Of a stretch of 37,161 nt of DNA, positions 28,545 through 37,161 are shown in pieces. Numbering within the stretch: position 1 is the stretch's first letter; the number at the start of each line of letters is the position of its first letter. Under the pieces are notes generated by a model. It saw only the letters and a program-made list of their open reading frames with translations, was not told the DNA's origin and did not search any database. This DNA is from Acidobacteriota bacterium (GTDB lineage Bacteria; Acidobacteriota; Terriglobia; Terriglobales; Acidobacteriaceae): NCBI GenBank assembly GCA_021828835.1, contig JAJZCY010000005.1:1-37161 (forward strand). Reading direction: 5' to 3'. Both the position numbers and the translations under genes were made by a program.

Positions 28545-29060
28545 GCCTTTTTTCTACATGAGCGCCCAATCGACGCGGCAGTGCCGGCGGAGGGGAGGAA
28601 TAAACAACGTCACGAGCGCGGCTGAGCCGGCTCTGTCCAGCAGGCGGGGGCAAATCTTTCCTGTCGGTGCAGTTCTGTATCGGAACAGCCTGTGGAGGCG
28701 GGCTCCGCATCTGATGAACCGAGGATGAGAATGGGCCGCGAGGAGGAACCCTGAGCAGTTTCCGCAAGCATCGTGCCCGGGGGCGGCTTGCACTGCAAAG
28801 GGCTTGGCGGCACGCACTCGACAAAGAACGAACGCCACAGGGCATGGCTGCCCGGCACACGGCTGCCTGGCAGGCTGCTGCCGGCTGGCTGCCTGCAAAC
28901 ACCACGACCGGCCGACGAGCGGCTGAGCGCACCGGCAACGGCGCCGCCCGGTGCTCTACGCACGAGCACAACTGAAAACTCGCCTGAGCTTGGCCGGGCC
29001 GCAATGCGCTTCTCTGCGGCGGTCCCGTATCGAGGGGCAGAGAGGGACCATTGCTCATTC

Positions 29061-30530
29061 ATGAAAAGAACTTTTGACGTCAACGAGATCGCCGCCGCGG
29101 CCAAGCGGCTTTTGGGCTTCGAACATCTGCGCTCCGGCCAGGAAGAGGCGATCCGCTCCCTGCTGGAAGGACGGGACACGGTGTTGGTGGCGCCCACGGG
29201 GTCGGGCAAGTCGGCGGTCTACCAGATTGCGGGGAGCCTGCTGAAGGGCACCACGGTGATCGTCTCGCCGCTGCTGGCGCTGCAAAAGGATCAGGCGGAG
29301 TCGATCGAGGCGAGCCGCCTGGCCGATCCGGCGGTGGTGAACTCGACGCTGAGTGCGAGCGAGCAGCGCCATGAGCTGCAGCGGATTGAAGACGGGGATG
29401 CGGAGTTCTTATTCCTGGCACCGGAGCAATTTCACCGCGAGGAGATCAAAGAGCGGCTGAAGGCGGCGCAGGTCGCGCTGTTCGCGGTGGACGAAGCCCA
29501 CTGCGTCAGCCAGTGGGGCCATGACTTCAGGCCCGATTACCTGGAGCTGGCCGGAGCCATCGAGGCGCTCGGCCGGCCGGTGACGCTGGCCATGACGGCG
29601 ACCGCCTCCAACGAGGTGCGGAGCGAGATGGTGGAGAGACTGCGGCTGAGAGACCCCAAGGTGATTGTGCGCGGCTTCGACCGGCCCAACATCTCTCTGC
29701 GCGTGGACAGCTTCGCAAGAGAGCCGGAGAAGCTGGAGGCGGTAATGCGGCGGGTGGGCTTCGCCGATAAGCCGGGCATCGTCTATGTGGCGACGCATCA
29801 CCACGCCGAGTCGCTGGCGGCGGAGCTCAAGGACCGCGGCGTGGAGGCGCTGGCCTACCACGGCGGCATGAAATCCAAGGATCGCGACTCCATCCAGGAC
29901 CGGTTCATGAGCGGTGAGGTGCCGGTGATCGTGGCCACCAATGCTTTTGGCATGGGCGTGGACAAGCCCGACATCCGGTTTGTGTATCACGCCGATGTGA
30001 GTGAATCGCTGGACGGTTATTACCAGGAGATCGGCCGGGCCGGCCGGGATGGCCAGCCGGCCGAGGCGGTGCTGTTCTATCGCACCCGCGACATCGCCGC
30101 ACAGCGCTACAAGACCGGCGCCGGCAAGGTGGATCCGCAGCAACTGGAGTCGGTGGCCAACGTATTGGCGAGCCCGGACAAGACCAAGACCTCGGAGGAT
30201 GTGAGCCGGGAAACCGGCATCTCGGCACGCAAGCTGACCAACATTCTGCACAAGTTCGAGGAGGCGGGGGCGGCGCGCAAACTGGCTTCGGGGCAGATTC
30301 GGCTGGAGAGCGAGCAGTCGGCCGCGGAGATGGCCGAGGCGGCGCGCCGCCAGCAGGAGTCGCTGAAGGAACAGCGCATCCGCCGCCTGGAGCAGATGCG
30401 CGAATACGCGGAGACGCGCGGCTGCCGGCGGGAGTTTCTGATGCGCTACTTCGGCGACGACTACACCGGTCCGTGCGGGAACTGCGATCGCTGCGAGGCG
30501 GCAGGGGCGTTGCAGGCGCGGCGCGCCTGA
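29061..30530 (+). CDS. RecQ-family ATP-dependent DNA helicase (short, atypical C-terminus)
   Basis: VLVAPTGSGKSAVYQ, VDEAHCVSQWGHDFRPDY, TATAS, VATNAFGMGVDKPDIRFVYH, YYQEIGRAGRDG; CRREFLMRYFGDDYTGPCGNCDRC Zn site. Confidence 0.94.
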   Translation: MKRTFDVNEIAAAAKRLLGFEHLRSGQEEAIRSLLEGRDTVLVAPTGSGKSAVYQIAGSLLKGTTVIVSPLLALQKDQAESIEASRLADPAVVNSTLSASEQRHELQRIEDGDAEFLFLAPEQFHREEIKERLKAAQVALFAVDEAHCVSQWGHDFRPDYLELAGAIEALGRPVTLAMTATASNEVRSEMVERLRLRDPKVIVRGFDRPNISLRVDSFAREPEKLEAVMRRVGFADKPGIVYVATHHHAESLAAELKDRGVEALAYHGGMKSKDRDSIQDRFMSGEVPVIVATNAFGMGVDKPDIRFVYHADVSESLDGYYQEIGRAGRDGQPAEAVLFYRTRDIAAQRYKTGAGKVDPQQLESVANVLASPDKTKTSEDVSRETGISARKLTNILHKFEEAGAARKLASGQIRLESEQSAAEMAEAARRQQESLKEQRIRRLEQMREYAETRGCRREFLMRYFGDDYTGPCGNCDRCEAAGALQARRA

Positions 30531-30577
30531 GGACCGGCCTCTCGTCTCGAAGGGCTCAGCCTGACAAGAGCAGCCTT

Positions 30578-30601
30578 GCCCGCGATGCCGGCGTCGCGGG
30601 C
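30578..30601. terminator. Hairpin downstream of recQ
   Basis: gcccgcga - tgccggcg - tcgcgggc, 8-bp stem; no U-tract. Confidence 0.3.
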
Positions 30602-30720
30602 GAGGCACGTGTGGGGCGGCAGCTCCCAGCACAGCCTGCCGCGAGGCCGGCGCCGCGTCGCCGGCGGGCGAGTATCCTAAAGAGAGCAGGACGATTCTCA
30701 TTCCCAACAAGGTTTTCGAT

Positions 30721-31575
30721 ATGGAAGAGATGGCCGTCGAGGCAAATCAGACGCCGGCGCAGTTGCCGCAGGTGCGGGTAGCGGTGTTGGGCGCGGGCAA
30801 GATGGGAGGCATTCTGCTGCAGGCCTTCCTGAAGCAGAACCTGTTTGCGCCCGAGCAGATCCACGCTACCGTGGCCCACGAAGAGCGGGCGGTGGCGCTG
30901 AGCACGCAGTGGGGAGTCGATGTCAGCGTCGATAACCTGGCGGCCGCGCAGCAGGCGGACCTGATCATGGTCGGCGTGAAGCCGTTTCAGGTGCCGGACC
31001 TGATCGAGCAGATCAGGCCGGCGCTGACGCCGAAGAAGACCATCGTTTCCTTTGCGGCCTCGGTGAAGACGCGGGCCATCGAGGAGGCAGCGGGGATGGA
31101 GATCGCGGTGATCCGCGCCATGCCCAACACGCCTTCGGCGCTGGGTGCGGGCGTGGCCGCACTGTGCCGCGGGCGGTTCGTCTCTGAGCCGCAGATGGAG
31201 CTGGCGCAGCGGATGTTCGAGACGGTGGGCCGCACCGTGACCGTGGACGAAAAGCACATGGACGCGGTGACCGGCCTCTCCGGCTCGGGTCCGGCCTATG
31301 TGTACATCATCATTGAGGCGCTGGCGGAGGCGGGCGTGAAGGTCGGCTTGCCGCGTGATGTCGCCACGCAACTGGCGGCGCAGACGGCCTTTGGCGCGTC
31401 GAAGATGGTGCTGGAGACGGGCTATCATCCGGCGTTGCTGAAGGACGCGGTGACCACGCCCGCGGGGTGCACCATCGACGGCATCCTGGAGCTGGAGGAG
31501 GGTGGACTGCGCGTGACCCTCATCAAAGCGGTCATGCGGGCCACCGAGCGGGCGCGGCAATTGGCAGCAGGATAG
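30721..31575 (+). CDS. proC: Pyrroline-5-carboxylate reductase
   Basis: VAVLGAGKMGGILLQA, VIRAMPNTPSALGAGV, AVTGLSGSGPAYVYIIIEALAEAGVKVGLPRDVA, VTTPAGCTIDGILELEEGG. Confidence 0.96.
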   Translation: MEEMAVEANQTPAQLPQVRVAVLGAGKMGGILLQAFLKQNLFAPEQIHATVAHEERAVALSTQWGVDVSVDNLAAAQQADLIMVGVKPFQVPDLIEQIRPALTPKKTIVSFAASVKTRAIEEAAGMEIAVIRAMPNTPSALGAGVAALCRGRFVSEPQMELAQRMFETVGRTVTVDEKHMDAVTGLSGSGPAYVYIIIEALAEAGVKVGLPRDVATQLAAQTAFGASKMVLETGYHPALLKDAVTTPAGCTIDGILELEEGGLRVTLIKAVMRATERARQLAAG

Positions 31576-31586
31576 CCACGAATCGC

Positions 31587-32723
31587 ATGGGGTACGCTAC
31601 GAGAGCGACGCAGACGAAAGAGATCGCGAAGACGCTCTCGGCCGAGCCCGAGGGACGCAGGCTCACGCGTCTCTCGATGCGGCGGCCCCAGTGGCTGCCC
31701 TCCTATATTCCCGAGTTGCAGGGGCTGCGCGGGCTGGCCGTGCTGGCTGTCGTGCTCTACCACTGCAACCCCCGCCTGAAAGGTACGTGGATCTACGGCG
31801 CATCGCTGTGGGGGTGGGCCGGCGTCAACCTCTTCTTTGTGCTCTCCGGTTTCCTGATTACCAGCATCCTGCTGGAGTCGCGGAACAAGCCGAACTACTT
31901 TCGCAACTTCTACGGGCGGCGGGTGCTGCGCATCTGGCCGGTGTACGTTCTGCTGCTGGTGGTGGTGTACCTGGAAGCGCCGTGGTTCATCGGCCCCAGC
32001 ATCGGCACCGCGATCCGCACCGCGCCGTGGTGGGCCTACCTGTTGTTTTTGCAGAACCTGTTTCATCTGGACCTGCCGCCGGCGCTGGGGCCGACCTGGT
32101 CGCTGGCCATCGAGGAGCAGTTCTATTTTGTGTGGGCGCCGCTGGTACGTGTGCTGAAGCGCCCGTGGATGCTGACGGGCGCTGCGGCTGCCACCCTGAT
32201 TGCATCACCGCTGGTGCGGCACGCGGACTTCCGCTGGATGACGCCGACGCATACGCTCATCCATCTGGACGGCATCGCATGGGGCTGCCTGCTGGCGCTG
32301 GGCCTGCACCGGTTGCGCTGGAGGCGCCGCACCTGGGTGCTGCTGGGCGTGGGAGGCATGGCGGCGGGATTCTGGGCGACCGCGACGGTGGCGGGCGGGA
32401 CTGCCTTTCTTGATTCCGCGCTGGGCATCGCCTTCGCCGGCGCGGTGCTGGCGGCGATCGCCTCGACGGGCGCGCGCAATCCGCTGAATGCGGCTCTCGG
32501 CCGGGGGCCGCTGGCCTTCTACGGGCGCATCAGCTATGGGCTCTACATGATCCACATCAGTGTCTTCATCTTCTTTGGCTGGTTCGATGCGCACATGGAT
32601 CGTTACGGGATTCCCGGCAATCTGGCGGTGGTGGGCTTCCGGTTGCTTACCTCGACGCTGGCCGCCATGCTGCTGTGGTACGCCTTCGAATCGCAGATTC
32701 TGAAGTTGAAGAAATACTTCTAG
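31587..32723 (+). CDS. OafA/YrhL-type membrane acyltransferase
   Basis: YIPELQGLRGLAVLAVVLYHCNP, WAGVNLFFVLSGFLITSILL, LGPTWSLAIEEQFYFVWAPL, GRISYGLYMIHI. Confidence 0.94.
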   Translation: MGYATRATQTKEIAKTLSAEPEGRRLTRLSMRRPQWLPSYIPELQGLRGLAVLAVVLYHCNPRLKGTWIYGASLWGWAGVNLFFVLSGFLITSILLESRNKPNYFRNFYGRRVLRIWPVYVLLLVVVYLEAPWFIGPSIGTAIRTAPWWAYLLFLQNLFHLDLPPALGPTWSLAIEEQFYFVWAPLVRVLKRPWMLTGAAAATLIASPLVRHADFRWMTPTHTLIHLDGIAWGCLLALGLHRLRWRRRTWVLLGVGGMAAGFWATATVAGGTAFLDSALGIAFAGAVLAAIASTGARNPLNAALGRGPLAFYGRISYGLYMIHISVFIFFGWFDAHMDRYGIPGNLAVVGFRLLTSTLAAMLLWYAFESQILKLKKYF

Positions 32724-32728
32724 CAAGG

Positions 32729-32760
32729 CAGCGAGTCAGCGAGTCAGCAGGGCAGCGCGC
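32729..32760 (+). repeat. CAGCGAGT-type tandem repeat, site E
   Basis: cagcgagtcagcgagtcagcagggcagcgcgc, period 8. Confidence 0.6.
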
Positions 32761-32853
32761 CCCGGCGCAAGAACTCGCGGGCGTGGCTTGGCGGATTCGC
32801 GGCGGTGCGGAATCGGCCGCCGGCGCCGCTGTGGCATGCGACAATCCAGAACG

Positions 32854-33360
32854 ATGGCAGGCGGGCGCAAACCGGTGGTGGTTCGCAGGTTCTCGCGCGA
32901 CTGGTTTGCGGGTTACGCGGAGCAGTCACTGGGAGAGAACCGGTCGGAGCTGGAGATTCTGGATCCGGCCGGCAAGGTGCTGCACCTGGGTTGGGAGCAG
33001 GTGAAGTGGGTCTGTTACGTGCGCGAACTGCCCGCCCCTTCTTCCGATTCCTCGAATCCGGAGCGGCTGGTGCAGAAGCGGTTTGCGGTGCGGCCGCGCA
33101 CCGCCGGGGTGTGGCTGCGCATGACGCTGAACGACGGCGAGGAACTGGAGGGGCTGGCGGCGAATGATGCGTCGCTGGTGAACGGCGCGGGCCTGCTGCT
33201 GACGCCGCCCGACACGCGCTCCAACACCCAGCGCATCTACGTGCCCCGGCAGGCCATTCAGGCGCTGGAGGTGGTCAGCCTGATCGGGGCTTCGGCGCGC
33301 AAGCGGACGGAAAAAGTCGAGCAGCCCGAGCTATTTGCGGAGCGGGAACCGGGAGTCTGA
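32854..33360 (+). CDS. Conserved-looking hypothetical protein
   Basis: ORF MAGGRKPVVVRRFSRDWFAGYAEQ...EILDPAGKVLHLGWEQVKWVCYVREL...YVPRQAIQALEVVSLIG. Confidence 0.7.
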   Translation: MAGGRKPVVVRRFSRDWFAGYAEQSLGENRSELEILDPAGKVLHLGWEQVKWVCYVRELPAPSSDSSNPERLVQKRFAVRPRTAGVWLRMTLNDGEELEGLAANDASLVNGAGLLLTPPDTRSNTQRIYVPRQAIQALEVVSLIGASARKRTEKVEQPELFAEREPGV

Positions 33361-33395
33361 AGGCCTGGCGCGCGTTTTCTCCTACAATATGGGGA

Positions 33396-34325
33396 GTGCC
33401 GCCGACTGTCCCCCATCGCGCGCAAGCCAATCTCACTGACACTTGCCTGCCGCTCCGCGAGAGCGTGCGCACCGTGGTTCATGCCGCTGTGGTGCGCCGC
33501 CGCGAGGCGCCGGCGGCGGTGCGCTACTGGCACCTGCTCAGCCTGGACGCGCCCACGGTAGCCGTCGTGTGGTCGCTGGCCTTTGCCTGGCTCGCCCATG
33601 TGCGATTGCCGCTGTGGCTTTTGCTGTTGCAGGCCCAGGTGGTGTGGGCCGTATATGTGGGCGACCGGCTGCTTGATGCGCGTACGGGATTGCGCCAACG
33701 GGATGGCGAGGAGCTGCGCGAGCGGCACTTCTTCCACTGGCGGCACCGGGCGGTGCTGACGCCGCTGGCGGTGCTAGCTTCGGGCGCGGCTGCCTGCATC
33801 ATTTGGCGCTGGATGCCGGTGATGGCGAAGGAGCGCAGCTCGATGTTGGGCGCGGCTTCGCTGGCCTACTTTGCGCGTGTTCATACCGGCGGGGCGGCTT
33901 CGCGGCTACGGCGGTTCGCGACCAAAGAGTTGCTGGTTGGAGTACTGTTCACCACCGGCTGCGCGCTGCCGGCCTGGTCGCGCGGTGGATCGTCCTGGAC
34001 GCTGCTGGCCGCCGCCTTCTACTTCGCGGCCCTCGCCTGGCTGAACTGCCGGGCCATCGAAGAGTGGGAGTCGGGTGCCTTGCCGAGTGGAATCTGGCGC
34101 AAGGCGCAATGGATCGCCGCGGTGGGCTTCACGGCTGCCGGGCTGGTGGTCTGCTTCGACGCGCGCACCGCAGTGCTGCTGGCAGCCGGCGCGGCGAGCG
34201 CATTTCTGCTGGGCGCGCTGGACCGCATGCGCCCGCGCATGACGGCTGTGTTGCTGCGCGCCGCCGCCGACCTGGTGCTGTTGACGCCGGCGCTGGTGCT
34301 GGCCGCGCAATGGGTGCGGAGGTGA
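33396..34325 (+). CDS. Integral membrane protein, possibly UbiA-prenyltransferase-like
   Basis: About 8 hydrophobic segments; VVWAVYVGDRLLDARTG resembles a modified UbiA aspartate motif; exact start uncertain. Confidence 0.65.
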   Translation: MPPTVPHRAQANLTDTCLPLRESVRTVVHAAVVRRREAPAAVRYWHLLSLDAPTVAVVWSLAFAWLAHVRLPLWLLLLQAQVVWAVYVGDRLLDARTGLRQRDGEELRERHFFHWRHRAVLTPLAVLASGAAACIIWRWMPVMAKERSSMLGAASLAYFARVHTGGAASRLRRFATKELLVGVLFTTGCALPAWSRGGSSWTLLAAAFYFAALAWLNCRAIEEWESGALPSGIWRKAQWIAAVGFTAAGLVVCFDARTAVLLAAGAASAFLLGALDRMRPRMTAVLLRAAADLVLLTPALVLAAQWVRR

Positions 34326-35029
34326 ACTCCGCCGTGTCTGGAGTCTGCGATGCGGAGCGCACGCACCGCATCGAGAAGCCCGCGAACTTCGATCGCCTTG
34401 CCGCGCTCTACCGCTGGATGGAGTGGTGCAGCTTCGGGCCCTTCCTGAGTTGGTGCCGGTGCGCATTTCTTTCTCATCTGAGAGATCGCCGGCGCGGCCT
34501 GGTGCTCGGCGACGGGGACGGCCGCTTCACGGCGCGGCTGCTGCGCGAGAATCCTCATATTCGCATTGACGCCGTGGACGCCAGCGCTGCCATGCTGCGC
34601 AGGCTCGCGCGCAGAGGCAGCCGGCAGGGAGCAGGGCGGGTGCGAACCTTCCGCGCCGATGCGCGGACTTGGCAGCCGGCGAGCGACGGCTACGATCTCA
34701 TCGCCACGCATTTCTTTCTGGATTGCCTGACCACCGAAGAGGTCCGCGCCCTGGCGTTGAAGCTGCGCGCCGCCGCTGCGCCGGGCGCGGTGTGGGTGGT
34801 GTCGGAGTTTGCCGAGCCGGCAAACGGCTTGGGGCGTCTGTTCGCGCGTCCCGTGGTGGCGTCGCTTTATTGGGCCTTCGCCTGCATGACGGGCCTGCGC
34901 GTGCGGCGCTTGCCGCAGCACGGCGCGGCCTTGCGCGAGGCCGGCTTCGCGCTGGCGCGGCGCAAAACCTGGCTGGGCGGAATGCTGGCGAGCGAACGAT
35001 GGACGCCAAGCAGTTCGACAGGCTCTTGA
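34310..35029 (+). CDS. Class I SAM-dependent methyltransferase-like protein
   Basis: FDRLAALYRWMEWCSFG, GLVLGDGDGRFTARLL, IDAVDASAAMLRRLARR, YDLIATHFFLDCLTTEEV. Confidence 0.82.
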   Translation: MGAEVNSAVSGVCDAERTHRIEKPANFDRLAALYRWMEWCSFGPFLSWCRCAFLSHLRDRRRGLVLGDGDGRFTARLLRENPHIRIDAVDASAAMLRRLARRGSRQGAGRVRTFRADARTWQPASDGYDLIATHFFLDCLTTEEVRALALKLRAAAAPGAVWVVSEFAEPANGLGRLFARPVVASLYWAFACMTGLRVRRLPQHGAALREAGFALARRKTWLGGMLASERWTPSSSTGS

Positions 35030-36897
35030 TCTACACTGCTGGCAATACTTCAATCGTGAGAAGGAAGCCTGTCTTGATCAGAACCTCCCGCCCAGCCCTC
35101 CTTGTTTCGGCCCTTTTCCTGCTCGGATGTTTCCCCGCTCTCCATGCGCAGAAGCTGCCGCTGGCGCAGCCCAGCGCCGCGCCGGCCTCGCTTGCGGATC
35201 GCCGCCAGGCGCTCAACCAGATATTCCATGACTTCTGGGAGGACACGCTCAAGCACGATCCCGAGTTCGCTTCGACGCTGGGCGACAAGCGGTACAACGA
35301 TCAGATCTCCGACTACTCGGTGGCCGCCTATAATGATCAGCTCGCCCGCGAGCAGGGCTTTCTGATGCGGCTGCTGGCCATCGATCCGAGCGGATTCACG
35401 GAGCAGGAAGCGCTCAGCCAGCGCATGCTGGAGCGCCGCTTCGAGGACGACGAGGCGGCCGCGCAGTTCAAGGAATGGGAGATGCCGATCACCCAGATGG
35501 GCGGCATCTATTCGGTATATCCGCAACTGGTGGCCGAGCTGAGCTTTACCACCGAGAAGGATTACGACGACTGGATCGCGCGCCTGCATGCGCTGCCCGA
35601 GGCCTTCGCGCAGGTGATGACGAACATGTCGATCGGCATGCAGGATCACCGCGTGCCGCCGCGCTATCTGCTGGAGAAGGCGCTGACCCAGGTGAGCGAG
35701 CTGGCCCACGAGAAGCCGGAAGATTCGCCGCTGGCCGCGCCGCTCCAATCATTTCCCGCCTCCATCACGCCGGCCGAGCAGCAGCGCATCCGCACGGAGA
35801 TGCTGGAGGCAATCGCCAAGGAAGATCTGCCCGCCTATCAGCGGCTCGAGCGCTTTATGCGTGTGAGTTACGTTCCGGCGGGCCGCACCGAGCCCGGCCT
35901 CTGGGCGCTCCCCGACGGCGCAGCCTATTACCGCTTCCTGGTGGAGCGGGTGACCGACACCAACCTCACGCCCGATCAGATTCACCAGATCGGGCTGGAT
36001 GAGGTGAAGAAGGACGAGGCGGCGATGCTGGCCATCGCCCAGAAGCTTGGCTTCAAGGATCTGGCCAGTTTCGAGGCAAGTCTCAAGACGAATCCCAAGC
36101 TGCATCCGGCCTCGGGGCAGGCGCTGCTCGATGCCTACAAAGGCTATCTGGGACCCATGCAAGCCAAGCTGCCGCAGTTGTTCGGCCATCTGCCCAAGGC
36201 CAAGTTCGAAGTAGAGCCGGTGCCCGCGTACATGGCGAAGACCGCTCCGCCGGCCTACTACGAGCCGGGCGCGCCAGATGGCAGCCGGCCGGGGCGGCTG
36301 CGCATCGATACCTACGACGCCGCGCAGCGCAACCTCTATGACGTAGAGGCGATTGCCTATCACGAGGGGCTTCCCGGGCACCATCTCCAGATCTCGCTGG
36401 CGCAGGAGATGCAGGGGCTGCCCGAGTTCCGCCGCTACCTGGGCGACTACACCTCCTACACCGAAGGCTGGGCGCTCTATGCCGAGCAACTGGGCAAGGA
36501 TGTGGGCTTCTACCAGGATCCCTACTCGGATTACGGGCGGCTGGAGAGCGACATGTGGCGCGCCATCCGCCTGGTGGTGGATACCGGCGTTCACTCGCAG
36601 CACTGGACGCGCCAGCAGATGGTGGATTACTTCCACCAGCATTCGGCGATCGATGAGGCCAGCGTGCAGGCGGAGGTGGACCGCTACATTGCCTGGCCGG
36701 GACAGGCGCTGGCTTACAAGATCGGGCAACTGGAGATTCTAGGCTTGCGCGACAAGGCGCGGAAGGCGCTGGGTCCGAAGTTCGATCTGCGCGCCTTCCA
36801 CGACGAAATTCTGGATGCCGGGGCGCTGCCGCTGGACATGCTGGATGCCCGCGTGACGGCCTGGATTGCAGCACAGAAGGGGACCGCGGCACAGTAA
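34999..36897 (+). CDS. DUF885-family secreted protein (putative metallopeptidase)
   Basis: Signal-like segment; EAIAYHEGLPGHHLQISLAQEM and YTEGWALYAEQLGKDVGFY motifs; start may instead be GTG at 35056. Confidence 0.9.
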   Translation: MDAKQFDRLLIYTAGNTSIVRRKPVLIRTSRPALLVSALFLLGCFPALHAQKLPLAQPSAAPASLADRRQALNQIFHDFWEDTLKHDPEFASTLGDKRYNDQISDYSVAAYNDQLAREQGFLMRLLAIDPSGFTEQEALSQRMLERRFEDDEAAAQFKEWEMPITQMGGIYSVYPQLVAELSFTTEKDYDDWIARLHALPEAFAQVMTNMSIGMQDHRVPPRYLLEKALTQVSELAHEKPEDSPLAAPLQSFPASITPAEQQRIRTEMLEAIAKEDLPAYQRLERFMRVSYVPAGRTEPGLWALPDGAAYYRFLVERVTDTNLTPDQIHQIGLDEVKKDEAAMLAIAQKLGFKDLASFEASLKTNPKLHPASGQALLDAYKGYLGPMQAKLPQLFGHLPKAKFEVEPVPAYMAKTAPPAYYEPGAPDGSRPGRLRIDTYDAAQRNLYDVEAIAYHEGLPGHHLQISLAQEMQGLPEFRRYLGDYTSYTEGWALYAEQLGKDVGFYQDPYSDYGRLESDMWRAIRLVVDTGVHSQHWTRQQMVDYFHQHSAIDEASVQAEVDRYIAWPGQALAYKIGQLEILGLRDKARKALGPKFDLRAFHDEILDAGALPLDMLDARVTAWIAAQKGTAAQ

Positions 36898-37005
36898 GTT
36901 GCGCGCCGCGCCTGCTATCCTTTTTCCGTCTCGTCAGGCACATCAAAAAGTGACCTGTGGCGGAAGCCTTCGCAGGAGGGCGATCTCAACGAGAGTTGGA
37001 GTGCT

Positions 37006-37161
37006 ATGAAGAGGTATTTTGGATTGACTTTATTTTTTGCCGTTGCGGCTTGCGCTGTGCATGCGCAGACGGTGACGACTACAGTATGTAACGTGCTGAA
37101 TAACCCCAAGGCCTTCGACGGCAAGATGGTGCAGATCAAAGGCACGGTGATCGCGAGTTTC
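37006..37161 (+). CDS. Secreted hypothetical protein, 3'-truncated by the window edge
   Basis: MKRYFGLTLFFAVAACAVHAQTVTTTVCNVLNNPKAFDGKMVQIKGTVIASF; signal peptide, open to the window end. Confidence 0.7.
   Translation, partial: MKRYFGLTLFFAVAACAVHAQTVTTTVCNVLNNPKAFDGKMVQIKGTVIASF

Noticed and set aside
28773-29060. 96-aa in-frame N-terminal extension of RecQ
   Set aside because: Low-complexity, no homology to the RecQ N-terminus; MKRTFDVNEIAAAAKRLLGFEHLRSGQEEAI is a normal start.
33803-34309. N-terminal extension of the methyltransferase ORF
   Set aside because: Overlaps the membrane protein in another frame; coding features begin near MGAEVNSAVSG at 34310.

Overview
GC-rich chromosomal window, probably from an Acidobacteria-like genome (inferred from gene content only). 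It is mostly housekeeping and conserved accessory genes. I call about 31 CDS: a 5'-truncated YfiH/PgeF-type polyphenol oxidase, HU protein, GT2 glycosyltransferase, two tandem membrane SpoIIE/RsbU-type phosphatases, ThpR, DapD, RNase HII, MsrQ/MsrP, an APC permease, a multidomain PIG-L deacetylase, a coiled-coil porin-like protein, a GH28-like protein, GltX, a FitAB/VapBC-type toxin-antitoxin pair, GlnS, an ECF sigma factor, a MurU-like nucleotidyltransferase, an APH-kinase::RapZ-C fusion, a sigma-54-activator-like AAA+/Fis protein, an HNH nuclease, a RecQ-family helicase, ProC, an OafA-like acyltransferase, a UbiA-like membrane protein, a SAM methyltransferase, a DUF885 peptidase-like protein, several hypotheticals and a 3'-truncated secreted protein. 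I saw no CRISPR array, rRNA, recognisable tRNA, transposase or prophage. The best candidate for an under-described system is the minus-strand cluster at 24665-27923. It joins a degenerate bEBP-like regulator lacking GAFTGA, an amino-sugar-kinase-like::RapZ-C fusion, and a MurU-like nucleotidyltransferase translationally coupled through ATGA. Other points of note are a dispersed octamer repeat in five intergenic regions, a 3x ~40-bp-spaced AT-rich repeat at 430-533, and a wide-spaced inverted repeat upstream of the porin gene.
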